Both the position numbers and the translations under genes were made by a program. Of a stretch of DNA of 64,000 bases, positions 34,515 through 42,751 are shown piece by piece. The stretch spans positions 51,345 through 115,344 of the forward strand of contig JAEUVJ010000036.1 in NCBI GenBank assembly GCA_016787085.1. The letters run 5' to 3'. This DNA comes from Chitinophagaceae bacterium. GTDB lineage: Bacteria; Bacteroidota; Bacteroidia; Chitinophagales; Chitinophagaceae. Within the stretch, counting starts at the first letter, position 1, and each line of letters begins with the position of its first letter. The notes beneath the pieces were generated by a model. That model ran no database searches. It had not been told where the DNA came from and worked only from the letters and a program-made list of their open reading frames with translations.

Positions 34515-35286
34515 TGCTCTCAGTTTTTATCAAAATGGTCACGGTAGTACCCTGACCGTGTTCACTGGCAAAATTGATACTTCCGTTTATCATTTTTGCC
34601 CGGTTTTCTAAATTACGTAATCCGGCGCCTCCGGAAATGGTTTTTGTATCAAATCCCTTTCCGTTATCGCTGATAGTGATGCGCAGATCATGGTCGCTTC
34701 CTTCTGCATGGAAACCTACCCGGTCAGCGCCAGCATGTTTGATGATGTTGTTGATCACTTCCTGCATGATCCGGTACAGGATGATGGCCCGGTCCCCGTC
34801 TATAGCGGGCAAGTCATCCGCTATATTGACATCTATGGCATATTTACCGGAGTGTTCCAGATAGGACAATAGTTTACGTACCGGTCCGGCCCACCCGTTC
34901 ACCCGTATATAGTCAGTATCCAACGAATGGCTGAGGTTGCGCAGGTCTGCCATAGCCCTGGTCAACAGGTCATCTATGAGCGTCATTCTTTCGGATTCTG
35001 AAGGTACATGCATGGAGTTTAGGTTAATGCTTGCCAAACTCAGCACCTGTCCGATATTATCGTGCAGCTCCCGGCTGATATAGGTAAAGGTTTCTTCCTG
35101 TATCTCTACTTTGGATTGCAGCAGGGTTTGTTCAAACCTGACGGCCATCATTTCTTTTTCCAGCAGCAGCTTGTTTTTCCTTTTTATATAGATCCGGAAG
35201 AGCATGATAACGGCCACCATCAGCAGCAATATGAAAAGGCTGGCAGCAATAACAGATAATATGACCTCTAATTTGTCTTTTTGCAT
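34477..35286 (-). CDS. Sensor histidine kinase, HisKA_3 type, without periplasmic sensor
   Basis: The 269-aa protein has one membrane helix (about 7-31) and a short coiled coil. The phospho-acceptor His is in YISRELHDNIGQVLSLASINLN. The HATPase_c domain keeps the N box (VINNIIKHA), DNGKGFD and GAGLRNLENRAKMING. It has no input domain, so the signal must come from a partner. The seven-helix protein encoded immediately upstream is the natural candidate. It overlaps the regulator gene by 38 bp and the membrane-protein gene by 19 bp. Confidence 0.9.
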   Translation of the reverse strand: MQKDKLEVILSVIAASLFILLLMVAVIMLFRIYIKRKNKLLLEKEMMAVRFEQTLLQSKVEIQEETFTYISRELHDNIGQVLSLASINLNSMHVPSESERMTLIDDLLTRAMADLRNLSHSLDTDYIRVNGWAGPVRKLLSYLEHSGKYAIDVNIADDLPAIDGDRAIILYRIMQEVINNIIKHAGADRVGFHAEGSDHDLRITISDNGKGFDTKTISGGAGLRNLENRAKMINGSINFASEHGQGTTVTILIKTESIEQGYNVHRPGR

Positions 35287-35924
35287 AAGTAAAAAGCATA
35301 ACTAAAGCAGCTATACATAATGAGGCTCATCAGTTGCGGAATAGCCTGGTACAACTTGAGATCAAAAAAAGTAGCATCCAGGTCACGTAAATATTCATGG
35401 AAGCCGAGTGAAATACTTATCACCGGATAAAACGTCACAACACCGATCGTAACCCATATAAGGGGACGCCAGTGTCTTTCCAAAGCAGCATTATCCAGAT
35501 GAAAATAGCTAAACAGGAAAAAAATGGCGAATAGCGTATTACAAAAACCCCTGGCAAGGATAAGGTAAATATTCGGCTCCGATATCGGGGTTGAAAAAAT
35601 GTGTGTCAGCACGGTAACGAAGAGGTACACAGCCACAATCCCTATAATAACTTTTTTGAACCGCTGCATTACCGGTACAGAATAATATATACAGGCAAAA
35701 AAAAGGACAGACAAAGGCCTGTAAAAATTATATACAATAACAGTTGACTTGAGCGGCCATATATACGGATGCCATTTAAGATATACCTCCATCAGGAATA
35801 CCAGCGAAAGATAGGGGATCATGATGTACAGACCCCTGCTTTTTAAATATTGCCTGTAAACAAAGGCCATGATCACACTGTAAAACAGGCAACCTATATA
35901 AGAAAAGTAAAGTATGTTGATCAT
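35268..35924 (-). CDS. Polytopic membrane protein, possible sensor partner of the kinase
   Basis: The 218-aa protein appears to have about seven membrane helices and almost no soluble part. I do not recognise a named family. The ATG at 35924 shares its A with the stop of the preceding gene (TGATG on the minus strand), and the 3' end overlaps the kinase gene by 19 bp. This very tight coupling suggests it forms the sensing part of the kinase, much like 7TM sensors fused to kinases elsewhere. That role is inference. Confidence 0.75.
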   Translation of the reverse strand: MINILYFSYIGCLFYSVIMAFVYRQYLKSRGLYIMIPYLSLVFLMEVYLKWHPYIWPLKSTVIVYNFYRPLSVLFFACIYYSVPVMQRFKKVIIGIVAVYLFVTVLTHIFSTPISEPNIYLILARGFCNTLFAIFFLFSYFHLDNAALERHWRPLIWVTIGVVTFYPVISISLGFHEYLRDLDATFFDLKLYQAIPQLMSLIMYSCFSYAFYLCKKTN

Positions 35925-36256
35925 CAAGGATGAGTATTCCCGTCATTAAACGGATCCACCGGTTCATCATCCCCGTCTTTTCCCTGCGACAAAGGCTTCC
36001 GGGACGGATGACCGTCTTTGTAAGGCCAGATGATGGTGGTGATCTTGTCAAACGGCTCCTGCATATAAGCCCCCATACATATCCTGAATTCATCTGCATA
36101 AGGACTTACTTCCTTCATCCAGCTCATCAGTTCGGCACTGGTAAAAGAAACCGAGTGAGTTTGCTTGCCCATATCAACACCCTGTTTGGTCATATAATCA
36201 AGATAGGTCCTGATCATTTCATTGGCGGTGCTGACGGGAATTGGTTTTCCTGCCAT
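35924..36256 (-). CDS. Small soluble protein heading the two-component operon
   Basis: The 110-aa protein has no signal peptide or membrane segment. Visible features are an N-terminal helical part (STANEMIRTYLDYMTKQGVDM), a central SVSFTSAELMSWM, and a polar tail rich in Asp and Gly (KDGDDEPVDPFNDG). Similar small proteins appear in Chitinophagaceae as far as I recall, without known function. As first gene of the operon under the palindrome array, it could be an output or accessory factor of the two-component system. Confidence 0.7.
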   Translation of the reverse strand: MAGKPIPVSTANEMIRTYLDYMTKQGVDMGKQTHSVSFTSAELMSWMKEVSPYADEFRICMGAYMQEPFDKITTIIWPYKDGHPSRKPLSQGKDGDDEPVDPFNDGNTHP

Positions 36257-36284
36257 AAAAAATTGGTTTTGGTGAATTGTACCG

Positions 36285-36314
36285 GTAAGTTAGGCAGCTC
36301 GCCTGTATTTTCAA
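36285..36314 (-). promoter_or_regulatory. Candidate promoter of the two-component operon
   Basis: On the minus strand TTG (36314-36312), 19 bases, then TAACTTAC (36292-36285), matching TAnnTTTG at six of eight positions counting the free ones. The palindrome array starts 17 bp upstream of the -33 box, where an activator would bind. Confidence 0.4.
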
Positions 36315-36330
36315 TGAGTTATGAATAAAT

Positions 36331-36416
36331 ACCGTCAAATGACGGTGCCCTATACCGTCAAATGACGGTGCCCTATACCGTCAAATGACGGTACAAAAAT
36401 TCCGTCAAAGAGCGGT
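36331..36416. promoter_or_regulatory. Array of 16-bp palindromes, candidate operator array
   Basis: ACCGTCAAATGACGGT occurs three times without change, at 36331-36346, 36354-36369 and 36377-36392. The copies are separated by identical GCCCTAT spacers, so the period is 23 bp. A degraded fourth copy, TCCGTCAAAGAGCGGT, is at 36401-36416. Each unit is a perfect 7-bp dyad around AA. The array ends 75 bp from the first ATG of the two-component operon. A 23-bp period (about two helical turns) puts all sites on one face of the DNA, as expected for cooperative dimer binding. Confidence 0.75.
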
Positions 36417-36790
36417 TGTTTTGGATTATTAAGCACCGGAACTTTATACTGTAATTATCAAAGACCGTTAGCTATTAGACCAGAAAATTCCGGGAACCAG
36501 TTTCCCGATCAACACATCCGCCGCCCTGAGTAATTAGAGGCGGCGGTTGTCATTTTTGACATATATCAATATAGCACCCCTCATCCCCCCTCTCGAAACT
36601 CACCGAAGTATTTGTCGCTAAACCTTGAGAATACCCTTCAACCTGCCCACCTTTTGAAAAGGTGAAAACACCTGTGAAGCAGGAGTGAAAGGGACATTGA
36701 TGAAGCCAATACTGTGAGAGACTTTAGTGCAGGTTTTAAAGAAACAACCAGTTCGTCATTACTTATTCACCAATAACTCAACCCAGGATC
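36417..36790. other. Intergenic region with two GC-rich hairpins
   Basis: About 370 bp before the IPT-like gene. There are two hairpins: CGGGAA/TTCCCG (36491-36507) and an 8-bp perfect stem CCGCCGCC/GGCGGCGG with a 13-base loop (36518-36546), followed by TTGTCATTTTTG. They could belong to a small RNA or be terminators. I see no protein gene and no exact promoter. Confidence 0.4.
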
Positions 36791-37888
36791 ATGAACGAAA
36801 CTGCAACTCCTCATTCCTGCACGAATACCAACAGCGATGCAGATGGTAACCAGATCGGCAAAAGAGGAAAAAGAATTGCCGGGGTGTTACTCATATTTTT
36901 CACTGCATTTATGTCAACAGGCATAATCGCTTATTGGCCGGATAAGTTGCCAGGCCCCAAGGATAATATTGCACCCATTTATAAACACCGGCTGTTCCGT
37001 ATCTGCTTAGTAGGTTTGCCCGATTCACTTTGCTGCCCCGACAGTATCACGCAAAAAATAGCTATAGCCGATACCACCTGGCAAACAGTAACCCGTGCAA
37101 TTGATTCAGTTGGCAACCCGATAAAAGATACTGCCAGCGGCACCATCAGGGGCTTTACCCGTACGCAAACTCAAAAAGCCAAACTCATTCACCTTAACAC
37201 GCTATTACTGCTGCTGGTGGCGATGGGTGGTTTCTTAGGCAATATGATCCACGTTGCTACCAGCTTTACCACCTTTGTAGGCGCAGGTAAATTCAAAAGA
37301 AGCTGGATACTCTGGTATTGTGTCAAACCTTTTACGGCCGGCGCCCTGGCAATGGGCCTGTATTTCGTTTTCCGCGCCGGCTTCCTGAATATGTCTGATG
37401 GCGGCGGTAGTATTAACCTCTACGGGCTGATGACCCTTTCTATTCTGACAGGCCTGTTCACAGATAAGGCTACAGAAAAACTGAAAGAGATCTTTGAAGT
37501 GATCTTCAAAGCCAAAGATGTAAGACCCGATGCACTGGTGGATGCATTTAAAATAATGGGTATTGCCCCTATGCAAATAGAAAAAGGAAAAGAAAATAAA
37601 CTGACGTTGACCGGCGAGAACCTTGATAAACAAAAATGGGCCATTTTCATAAACGATGAACCTGTCACTAACCTTGTGGTAACAAAGGCATCTATTGCTT
37701 TTACTTATACCATCACGGAAAAACAAAAAGATAAGACAGTATTTATCGTCAGCGTAAAAGATGAAAAAGGCAAAGAACAATTCAAGGCCGAGCTTCCATT
37801 AAAGAACGGCGGCGCTGCCGGTGATACACCAGCACAAGGCCCGGCCGGCGACAATGATAATAATAATGATGAGCCTGCTGTGGGTTAA
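36791..37888 (+). CDS. Membrane protein with C-terminal IPT/TIG-like domain
   Basis: The 365-aa protein has a hydrophobic helix near residues 29-48, a polar extracytoplasmic stretch (about 50-135) with paired Cys (CLVGLPDSLCC), then three helices (about 138-160, 177-196, 205-225). A soluble C-terminal domain (about 255-340) resembles IPT/TIG or Ig-like folds (LTLTGENLDKQKWAIFINDEPVTNL). The tail is rich in Asn/Asp/Pro. I do not recognise a function. It lies 15 bp before the amidase gene, so the two are probably co-expressed. Confidence 0.65.
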   Translation: MNETATPHSCTNTNSDADGNQIGKRGKRIAGVLLIFFTAFMSTGIIAYWPDKLPGPKDNIAPIYKHRLFRICLVGLPDSLCCPDSITQKIAIADTTWQTVTRAIDSVGNPIKDTASGTIRGFTRTQTQKAKLIHLNTLLLLLVAMGGFLGNMIHVATSFTTFVGAGKFKRSWILWYCVKPFTAGALAMGLYFVFRAGFLNMSDGGGSINLYGLMTLSILTGLFTDKATEKLKEIFEVIFKAKDVRPDALVDAFKIMGIAPMQIEKGKENKLTLTGENLDKQKWAIFINDEPVTNLVVTKASIAFTYTITEKQKDKTVFIVSVKDEKGKEQFKAELPLKNGGAAGDTPAQGPAGDNDNNNDEPAVG

Positions 37889-37903
37889 CCTAAAAACAGT
37901 TTT

Positions 37904-38698
37904 ATGCCGGATTTTAAAGAAACATATACGGTTACCAGGAATTATATTCCTGTGCCCTCCAAAAGAAGACCGGGTTTATTTATTCAAAAAGTGAGGTTCA
38001 TTGTAGCGCATGACACCGGCAACCCGGCATCTACCGCATCGCAGAATGTCAGGTACTATATCAATTCAAGAAATGAAAAAAGCGCCTCGGCCCATCTATT
38101 TGTGGATGACAAGGAGATCATCGAATGTGTGCCCGCTCTCAACGCACCGCCGGAAAAAGCCTGGCATGTACTCTATAGTGTTCCAAAAGATAATGAGCTG
38201 TATGGCGTTAATGCTAATGATGCGGCCATCGGCGTAGAGTACTGTTACGGCGGCAATATAGATGCCGACAAAGCATACAACAAATATGTATGGGTACTGG
38301 CCAAACTGTGTTATGAGTTCCAGCTCGACCCTTCCAAAGATATTGTCGGGCATTTTTTTCTCGATCCCAAACGAAAAACCGACCCGGTAACCGGACTGGC
38401 CCATAGCCGCCGCACGTATGATCAATTGCTTGTGGATGTGGTACAGGAATACTGTAAATGCCTCGGTAAGGAAGGTCTCTCTGCGCCTCGATTGGCGTCG
38501 ACAGGCCGGGTAGTAGTGGCGGTAAAGCTCAATGTTCGCAAAGAACCGGATACCCGGTCAGAGATCGTGCAGGTACTATCGCCGGGGATGATATTTGATT
38601 ATATAAAAGTGATTAATAACGGACAGTCCATCAACAATAACTCTACCTGGTATGAAGATGCGAACGGGAACTATGTGTGGAGCGGGGGAGTAAAATGA
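37904..38698 (+). CDS. N-acetylmuramoyl-L-alanine amidase with C-terminal SH3b-like domain
   Basis: The 264-aa protein has an Amidase_2/PGRP-type domain (about 20-190). The zinc ligands are likely the first His in VAHDTGN, the His in SAHLFVDD or VGHFFLD, and the acidic residue in RKTDPVTG. An SH3b-like domain follows (about 200-264, VAVKLNVRKEPDTRSEIVQVLSPG), of the kind that binds cell walls. There is no signal peptide or membrane segment, as in phage endolysins. Export would need a partner. It is 19 bp before the first FRG gene. Confidence 0.82.
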   Translation: MPDFKETYTVTRNYIPVPSKRRPGLFIQKVRFIVAHDTGNPASTASQNVRYYINSRNEKSASAHLFVDDKEIIECVPALNAPPEKAWHVLYSVPKDNELYGVNANDAAIGVEYCYGGNIDADKAYNKYVWVLAKLCYEFQLDPSKDIVGHFFLDPKRKTDPVTGLAHSRRTYDQLLVDVVQEYCKCLGKEGLSAPRLASTGRVVVAVKLNVRKEPDTRSEIVQVLSPGMIFDYIKVINNGQSINNNSTWYEDANGNYVWSGGVK

Positions 38699-38717
38699 CA
38701 GCCTAAAATCATATTTA

Positions 38718-39611
38718 ATGCCAGCAAAGCGAAAATCAAATTACAAGACAGCCAGGACACGAAAAGCTTTAAAAAGGAAAAGTGAATACGGTAATGCTTC
38801 TGTAATCTCAAGACACAATCCCGGCGAAAGAGGCCTGTCAAAGAAACCGGCAAGTAAAAATGATTCTCTCGAAATAGATAAGGATGAAATTGAAAATACT
38901 GCTATAACCAGTCTTGAGGCATACTTTGGAATACTTGAAAAGTATTGCGATCTGGACGATATCTTATTCAGGGGGCAAAGAAGTGACTGGCCTCTTTTAC
39001 CTAAACTGGCAAGAATAAAAGCAAGAGGAGAAAATATTCTTGAATCTGAAACCGAAATGATCTATGATTTCAAGCGTCTGAGTAAGCCTCATCTTACCGT
39101 GATACCCGTAAATGACTGGGAATGGTTAGCTGTTGCACAACATCATGGTATGGCCACTCGTCTGCTAGACTGGAGCACAAATCCTTTGGCGGCATTGTGG
39201 TTTGCAGTGTCGCAACCGGCGATGTCTGAATATGGAGTTGTCTGGATTTTTTTCCTTGATAAAGGTTCCTATTTAAAATCTGATGAACTGACCAGGGCCA
39301 ATCCTTTCACTGAAAACAAAACCAAAGTATTTCAGCCGGAACTGTCTGCCCCGCGGATACATGTTCAGTCAGGATGGTTTACCACCCAGGAGGTGGATGG
39401 CAGAACCAATAAGTTCATTGCGTTTGACGAGATTGGAAAGTACAGAAACAAGCTGCTTAAACTGAAAATACCCAAAGGATCATTTGCCTCATTACGATAC
39501 CAGCTAGACAGGCTGGCATTGAATAAATCTACCCTGTTTCCTGATGTTGACGGAACAGCAGCCTATATTGAATGGAAACATTCTATGATTGAAGATGAAA
39601 CTGAAGTGTAA
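38718..39611 (+). CDS. FRG-domain protein A
   Basis: The 297-aa protein has a basic N-terminal tail (about 1-50, rich in Lys/Arg/Ser). An FRG domain follows: the name-giving motif in DDILFRGQRSDWPLLPKL and the strongly conserved HHGMATRLLDWSTNPLAALWFAV. FRG (PF08867) has no established function. The basic tail could bind nucleic acid, which is a guess. It is followed 70 bp later by two lipoprotein genes. Confidence 0.82.
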   Translation: MPAKRKSNYKTARTRKALKRKSEYGNASVISRHNPGERGLSKKPASKNDSLEIDKDEIENTAITSLEAYFGILEKYCDLDDILFRGQRSDWPLLPKLARIKARGENILESETEMIYDFKRLSKPHLTVIPVNDWEWLAVAQHHGMATRLLDWSTNPLAALWFAVSQPAMSEYGVVWIFFLDKGSYLKSDELTRANPFTENKTKVFQPELSAPRIHVQSGWFTTQEVDGRTNKFIAFDEIGKYRNKLLKLKIPKGSFASLRYQLDRLALNKSTLFPDVDGTAAYIEWKHSMIEDETEV

Positions 39612-39681
39612 CCTATTGATACAAATATACCCGGAAGCCGAAAAGGGGATTTGAGAGTAGGCATAAAATAAAACAACAGTT

Positions 39682-40278
39682 ATGTTCACTTTTTTTCGAT
39701 CATTGGCAAGTCTGATAATCTTTCCACTTGTGATCATTTCCGGATGTCAATCAGCCAGGGAGTTGCACTATTTTAAATCAGATGGCAATTACTACAGACT
39801 GAAAATTAATGAAAAATCATTTGCATCCAAGGCACGCTATCTATCAGGTTATTTTGACGAACGTGCCGTTGACAAGTACTTCAGTGAAATGAGTCAACCA
39901 GATTCGGCCAAAGTAGTTCAATGGCTTACCAATCATGGCGAAAATGTAAAACTCGTAATGATACTTTCAACCAACTCCAATTCTATATCAGAGCAGATCG
40001 GAAATCTGGCGAATAATGAAGATTTACTGGAAACAGTTGCCCGGCTTGCAAATAAAGATAAAATAGCACAGAGCAATATCGCCAACTCTGAAATTGATAA
40101 CTATAAATCTATGGCCGGAAATATCGCAGCAGCCTGTACTACCTATTTCGCCACAGCTACTGTCACAGATATAAAAACCAATATCAGCGATTTCCTAAGC
40201 CATCTTAAAGGGAATGCACGAGGTAAATTACAACTGGAAAATCTCAACGCAGCTATTGCCAAATACACAAGCCAATAA
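39682..40278 (+). CDS. Lipoprotein of unknown function, 198 aa
   Basis: The protein has a type II signal with lipobox IISGC (Cys at about 22). The remainder is mostly helical, with Asn-rich repeats (NLANNEDLL ... ARLANKDKIAQSNIANSEIDNY) and a later hydrophobic stretch NIAAACTTYFATATV that may be amphipathic. No family is recognised. The next gene, also a lipoprotein, begins 5 bp later. Confidence 0.65.
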   Translation: MFTFFRSLASLIIFPLVIISGCQSARELHYFKSDGNYYRLKINEKSFASKARYLSGYFDERAVDKYFSEMSQPDSAKVVQWLTNHGENVKLVMILSTNSNSISEQIGNLANNEDLLETVARLANKDKIAQSNIANSEIDNYKSMAGNIAAACTTYFATATVTDIKTNISDFLSHLKGNARGKLQLENLNAAIAKYTSQ

Positions 40279-40283
40279 ACCGT

Positions 40284-41471
40284 ATGAACATGAAAAAGAA
40301 TAAATCAATAATCTTTTTAAGTCTCCCAATTGTACTATCCTCCTGTTTCAGCAGTATGAAAGTAAGAGTTGATGCTTTGAATATGCCTGCCTTTAAAAAG
40401 ACATATCTATACCAGCTTGACTACATAGACAAAATGGAAAACAATCTTAAAGATATACTCGCAGCATCATATCAGGTATCATTGAGAGAAAATACCCTTG
40501 GCATAGTAAAAAATTTTGTTTTTGCAACGGATTATGTCGCTATAGAAGACAAACCCTACTTTGACAGTTTATTTACTGCAGCTTATGATACCACTATCCT
40601 AAAATTAACCAATAGTGCATCGGATTTGCTGGCTTCCACAATAGACTTAAAAACCGATGGCAGCAACAAATCCTTCCAGGACAGGCATGAGTCAAATTTA
40701 TCAAGATACAGGCAAGCCAGTGCGGCCTTCAGAAATACCCTTAACTATTTCAGGGAAGTATTGGCCCAAACTGCCGAAATGCCCGCAGAAGTTGACAAAG
40801 TAATGAACTTGTTCAGTCTGATCTCAGCAAATGCCAGCGCTGTTATTTCTACGTTTGGCTCGTCTATAGTCAGCGACCCCATGGCATCTGTGATAGCCAC
40901 GTTACCCAAACAATACTGGCTCAAATATGATAGCAAAGTAAATCTTACCAATTCGCCCGGCTCCATTACTCAGCAATCTCTCGGCGATATTTCAAAATAT
41001 GTTAAAAACAGGCCCTCCCGATATAACCTAACTGTTGCCCGTACAAGATTTGGAAATTCTGATATTGCCTTCAAAATGGCTGCACCCGGTGAATTTATCG
41101 TGAAAGGCGTACGGGTAGATGCAGATGAGGTAATCCGCACTTCTTTTAAAGTGGTATCACAGGGCATTAAATATCTTGCTTATTCAGCAGGCGTTCCTGT
41201 TGCCGGGACTTCAGGATCTGCTAAAAAGGCAAGAATCCCCGAATTAGACAGTCTCGAAGAAAAATCTAACAAGTTAAAAACGATTAAAGACAAGTATTCG
41301 ACAGCCACAGATATCTTTCTTTCTGTGCTCGTGGAAGTAGCAGATGATATTAATACAACGACGCCCCGCCCAGGGCAGACAACCGCACAGATGAACGCTG
41401 CCAAAACTGCCGCGTTAGCCAGAATTAAACTTGCGTATGATACTTACACCAAATCACTATCTAATCAATAA
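40284..41471 (+). CDS. Lipoprotein of unknown function, 395 aa
   Basis: The protein has a signal with lipobox VLSSC (Cys at about 21) and a long, mostly helical body. The helix around 100-200 carries regular charged/hydrophobic spacing, and a small Ala-rich tail follows. A second ATG at 40290 would also give an intact signal. The lipoprotein pair is tightly spaced (5 bp) and sits between FRG protein A and the divergent FRG genes B and C. No family is recognised. Confidence 0.65.
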   Translation: MNMKKNKSIIFLSLPIVLSSCFSSMKVRVDALNMPAFKKTYLYQLDYIDKMENNLKDILAASYQVSLRENTLGIVKNFVFATDYVAIEDKPYFDSLFTAAYDTTILKLTNSASDLLASTIDLKTDGSNKSFQDRHESNLSRYRQASAAFRNTLNYFREVLAQTAEMPAEVDKVMNLFSLISANASAVISTFGSSIVSDPMASVIATLPKQYWLKYDSKVNLTNSPGSITQQSLGDISKYVKNRPSRYNLTVARTRFGNSDIAFKMAAPGEFIVKGVRVDADEVIRTSFKVVSQGIKYLAYSAGVPVAGTSGSAKKARIPELDSLEEKSNKLKTIKDKYSTATDIFLSVLVEVADDINTTTPRPGQTTAQMNAAKTAALARIKLAYDTYTKSLSNQ

Positions 41472-41483
41472 AAAACTCATACC

Positions 41484-41678
41484 ATGCCACAACGTTACAA
41501 AGCCGGAGACAGGGTAAGGCTAAAGGTTGCAAAAACATTTACCAATCCTCCTAATCTACCTGTCGGTTCACCGGGAACAGTCAGGCAACGCTTATCAGAC
41601 GGCAATAACTACCGAATAGAATTCGATGCAAGGGGACAACAATGGGTACTTATCCGAGATCGGGACCTTCAGCCATGA
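41484..41678 (+). CDS. Small SH3/KOW-like protein, 64 aa
   Basis: The 64-aa protein reads as a five-strand SH3-like barrel: YKAGDRVRLKVAKTF, a Pro-rich turn, GSPGTVRQRLSDGNNYRIEFD and QQWVLIRDRDLQP. Such modules bind RNA, peptides or cell wall. It follows the lipoprotein gene by 12 bp and ends the plus-strand run. The role is unknown. Confidence 0.65.
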   Translation: MPQRYKAGDRVRLKVAKTFTNPPNLPVGSPGTVRQRLSDGNNYRIEFDARGQQWVLIRDRDLQP

Positions 41679-41888
41679 TCTATGTGTTTGCCATTAAAAG
41701 GGTGCTCCACACAACTCCCCCCTGAACGCCCCATCCAGCAAGCTGCTTTTTAAAGCCCGCATCTGTTGGGTATAATGTTGCTGCAGTTGTGTAAGTCCTC
41801 CATATCTCAGACAGTAGCGTTTACTAAAACCTGATTCACTCTTCACTTTGTTAGTTGAATATCATTTTCATTAGTCTTAAAACAAATA

Positions 41889-42674
41889 CTACACAAAATG
41901 ATATATTTCCTTCAAATACTTAGCTAGCGAATCAAAATCCTGATAAATGGAAAACTTGTTGAAACCCGACACCCCGAGCAGTAGTTGTATTTCGGGTATG
42001 ATCGCAGCAGGTATATCAATCCTGACAGCACAATCAGGCACCTGTTCATTTAGCGGTCTCTCATTGGTGCCATGCATGGTGAATAATCCAGCCTGGGCTA
42101 TCAGCCTGTCATGATGCCTGAACGGATAAAAGGCGATCGGATGGGACGGAACATGATTATTTGGCTTGCATTCCTTGCAAAAAAGGTCAAAGTACTCATG
42201 AAGGTCGTATTCCGGATTAACAATGTAACCCCCTGTCTGTTTAGGTGATTTTTTGTTCAGCAGGGATGGATCCATGACCCAGATACAAGGTCTTTTTACC
42301 TGTTCAGGGTTATCAATCAACGCAAAATAAAGCGCCACAAAAAGATTTTCCGTCCAGTCAATCAGCCGGGTAGGCACACCGTGATGGCGCATCGTAAATA
42401 AAGTGTGCCACGAATTCTTTGATGCTATCCTATGACCTGCTTTATTGATAAAGTCATAAAAGAAGGCTGACTCCTGGTCAAACAAGGCCCTCATATTTTT
42501 CAGGTTTTTTGACCGCAGTAATGTCGGTTCCAGTTTCCAACTCCCGTCGGCATGACCCCTGAATAGCGGAAACTCATACCCGCTTCTTGCTGTGAGCAGC
42601 ATTTTCTTACTTTCAACTTCCTCTACAAAAGCTTTAAAACTAGTAATAGCTTTTTTATCGCTTTTCCGTTTCAT
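41889..42674 (-). CDS. FRG-domain protein B
   Basis: The 261-aa protein consists almost only of an FRG domain: FPLFRGHADGSWKLEPTLLR near 40-60 and MRHHGVPTRLIDWTENLFVALYFAL near 105-130. A conserved downstream segment FYPFRHHDRLIAQAGLFTMHG precedes a variable C-terminus. It is transcribed toward FRG protein A's run. Function of the family is not established. Confidence 0.82.
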   Translation of the reverse strand: MKRKSDKKAITSFKAFVEEVESKKMLLTARSGYEFPLFRGHADGSWKLEPTLLRSKNLKNMRALFDQESAFFYDFINKAGHRIASKNSWHTLFTMRHHGVPTRLIDWTENLFVALYFALIDNPEQVKRPCIWVMDPSLLNKKSPKQTGGYIVNPEYDLHEYFDLFCKECKPNNHVPSHPIAFYPFRHHDRLIAQAGLFTMHGTNERPLNEQVPDCAVRIDIPAAIIPEIQLLLGVSGFNKFSIYQDFDSLAKYLKEIYHFV

Positions 42675-42751
42675 ATATTATAAGGTTTAATAGCAACAGA
42701 TCATTACCGGGTTTGAATCAAATGACATGAATTCTGCTGATGAAATCTGTT

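Noticed and set aside
36331..36416. Possible CRISPR array
   Set aside because: The repeat is a 16-bp palindrome and the spacers are identical 7-mers. There are only three or four units and no cas genes, so an operator array fits better.
36791..41678. Prophage or phage remnant
   Set aside because: Only the endolysin-like amidase suggests it. There are no capsid, tail, terminase, integrase or portal genes.
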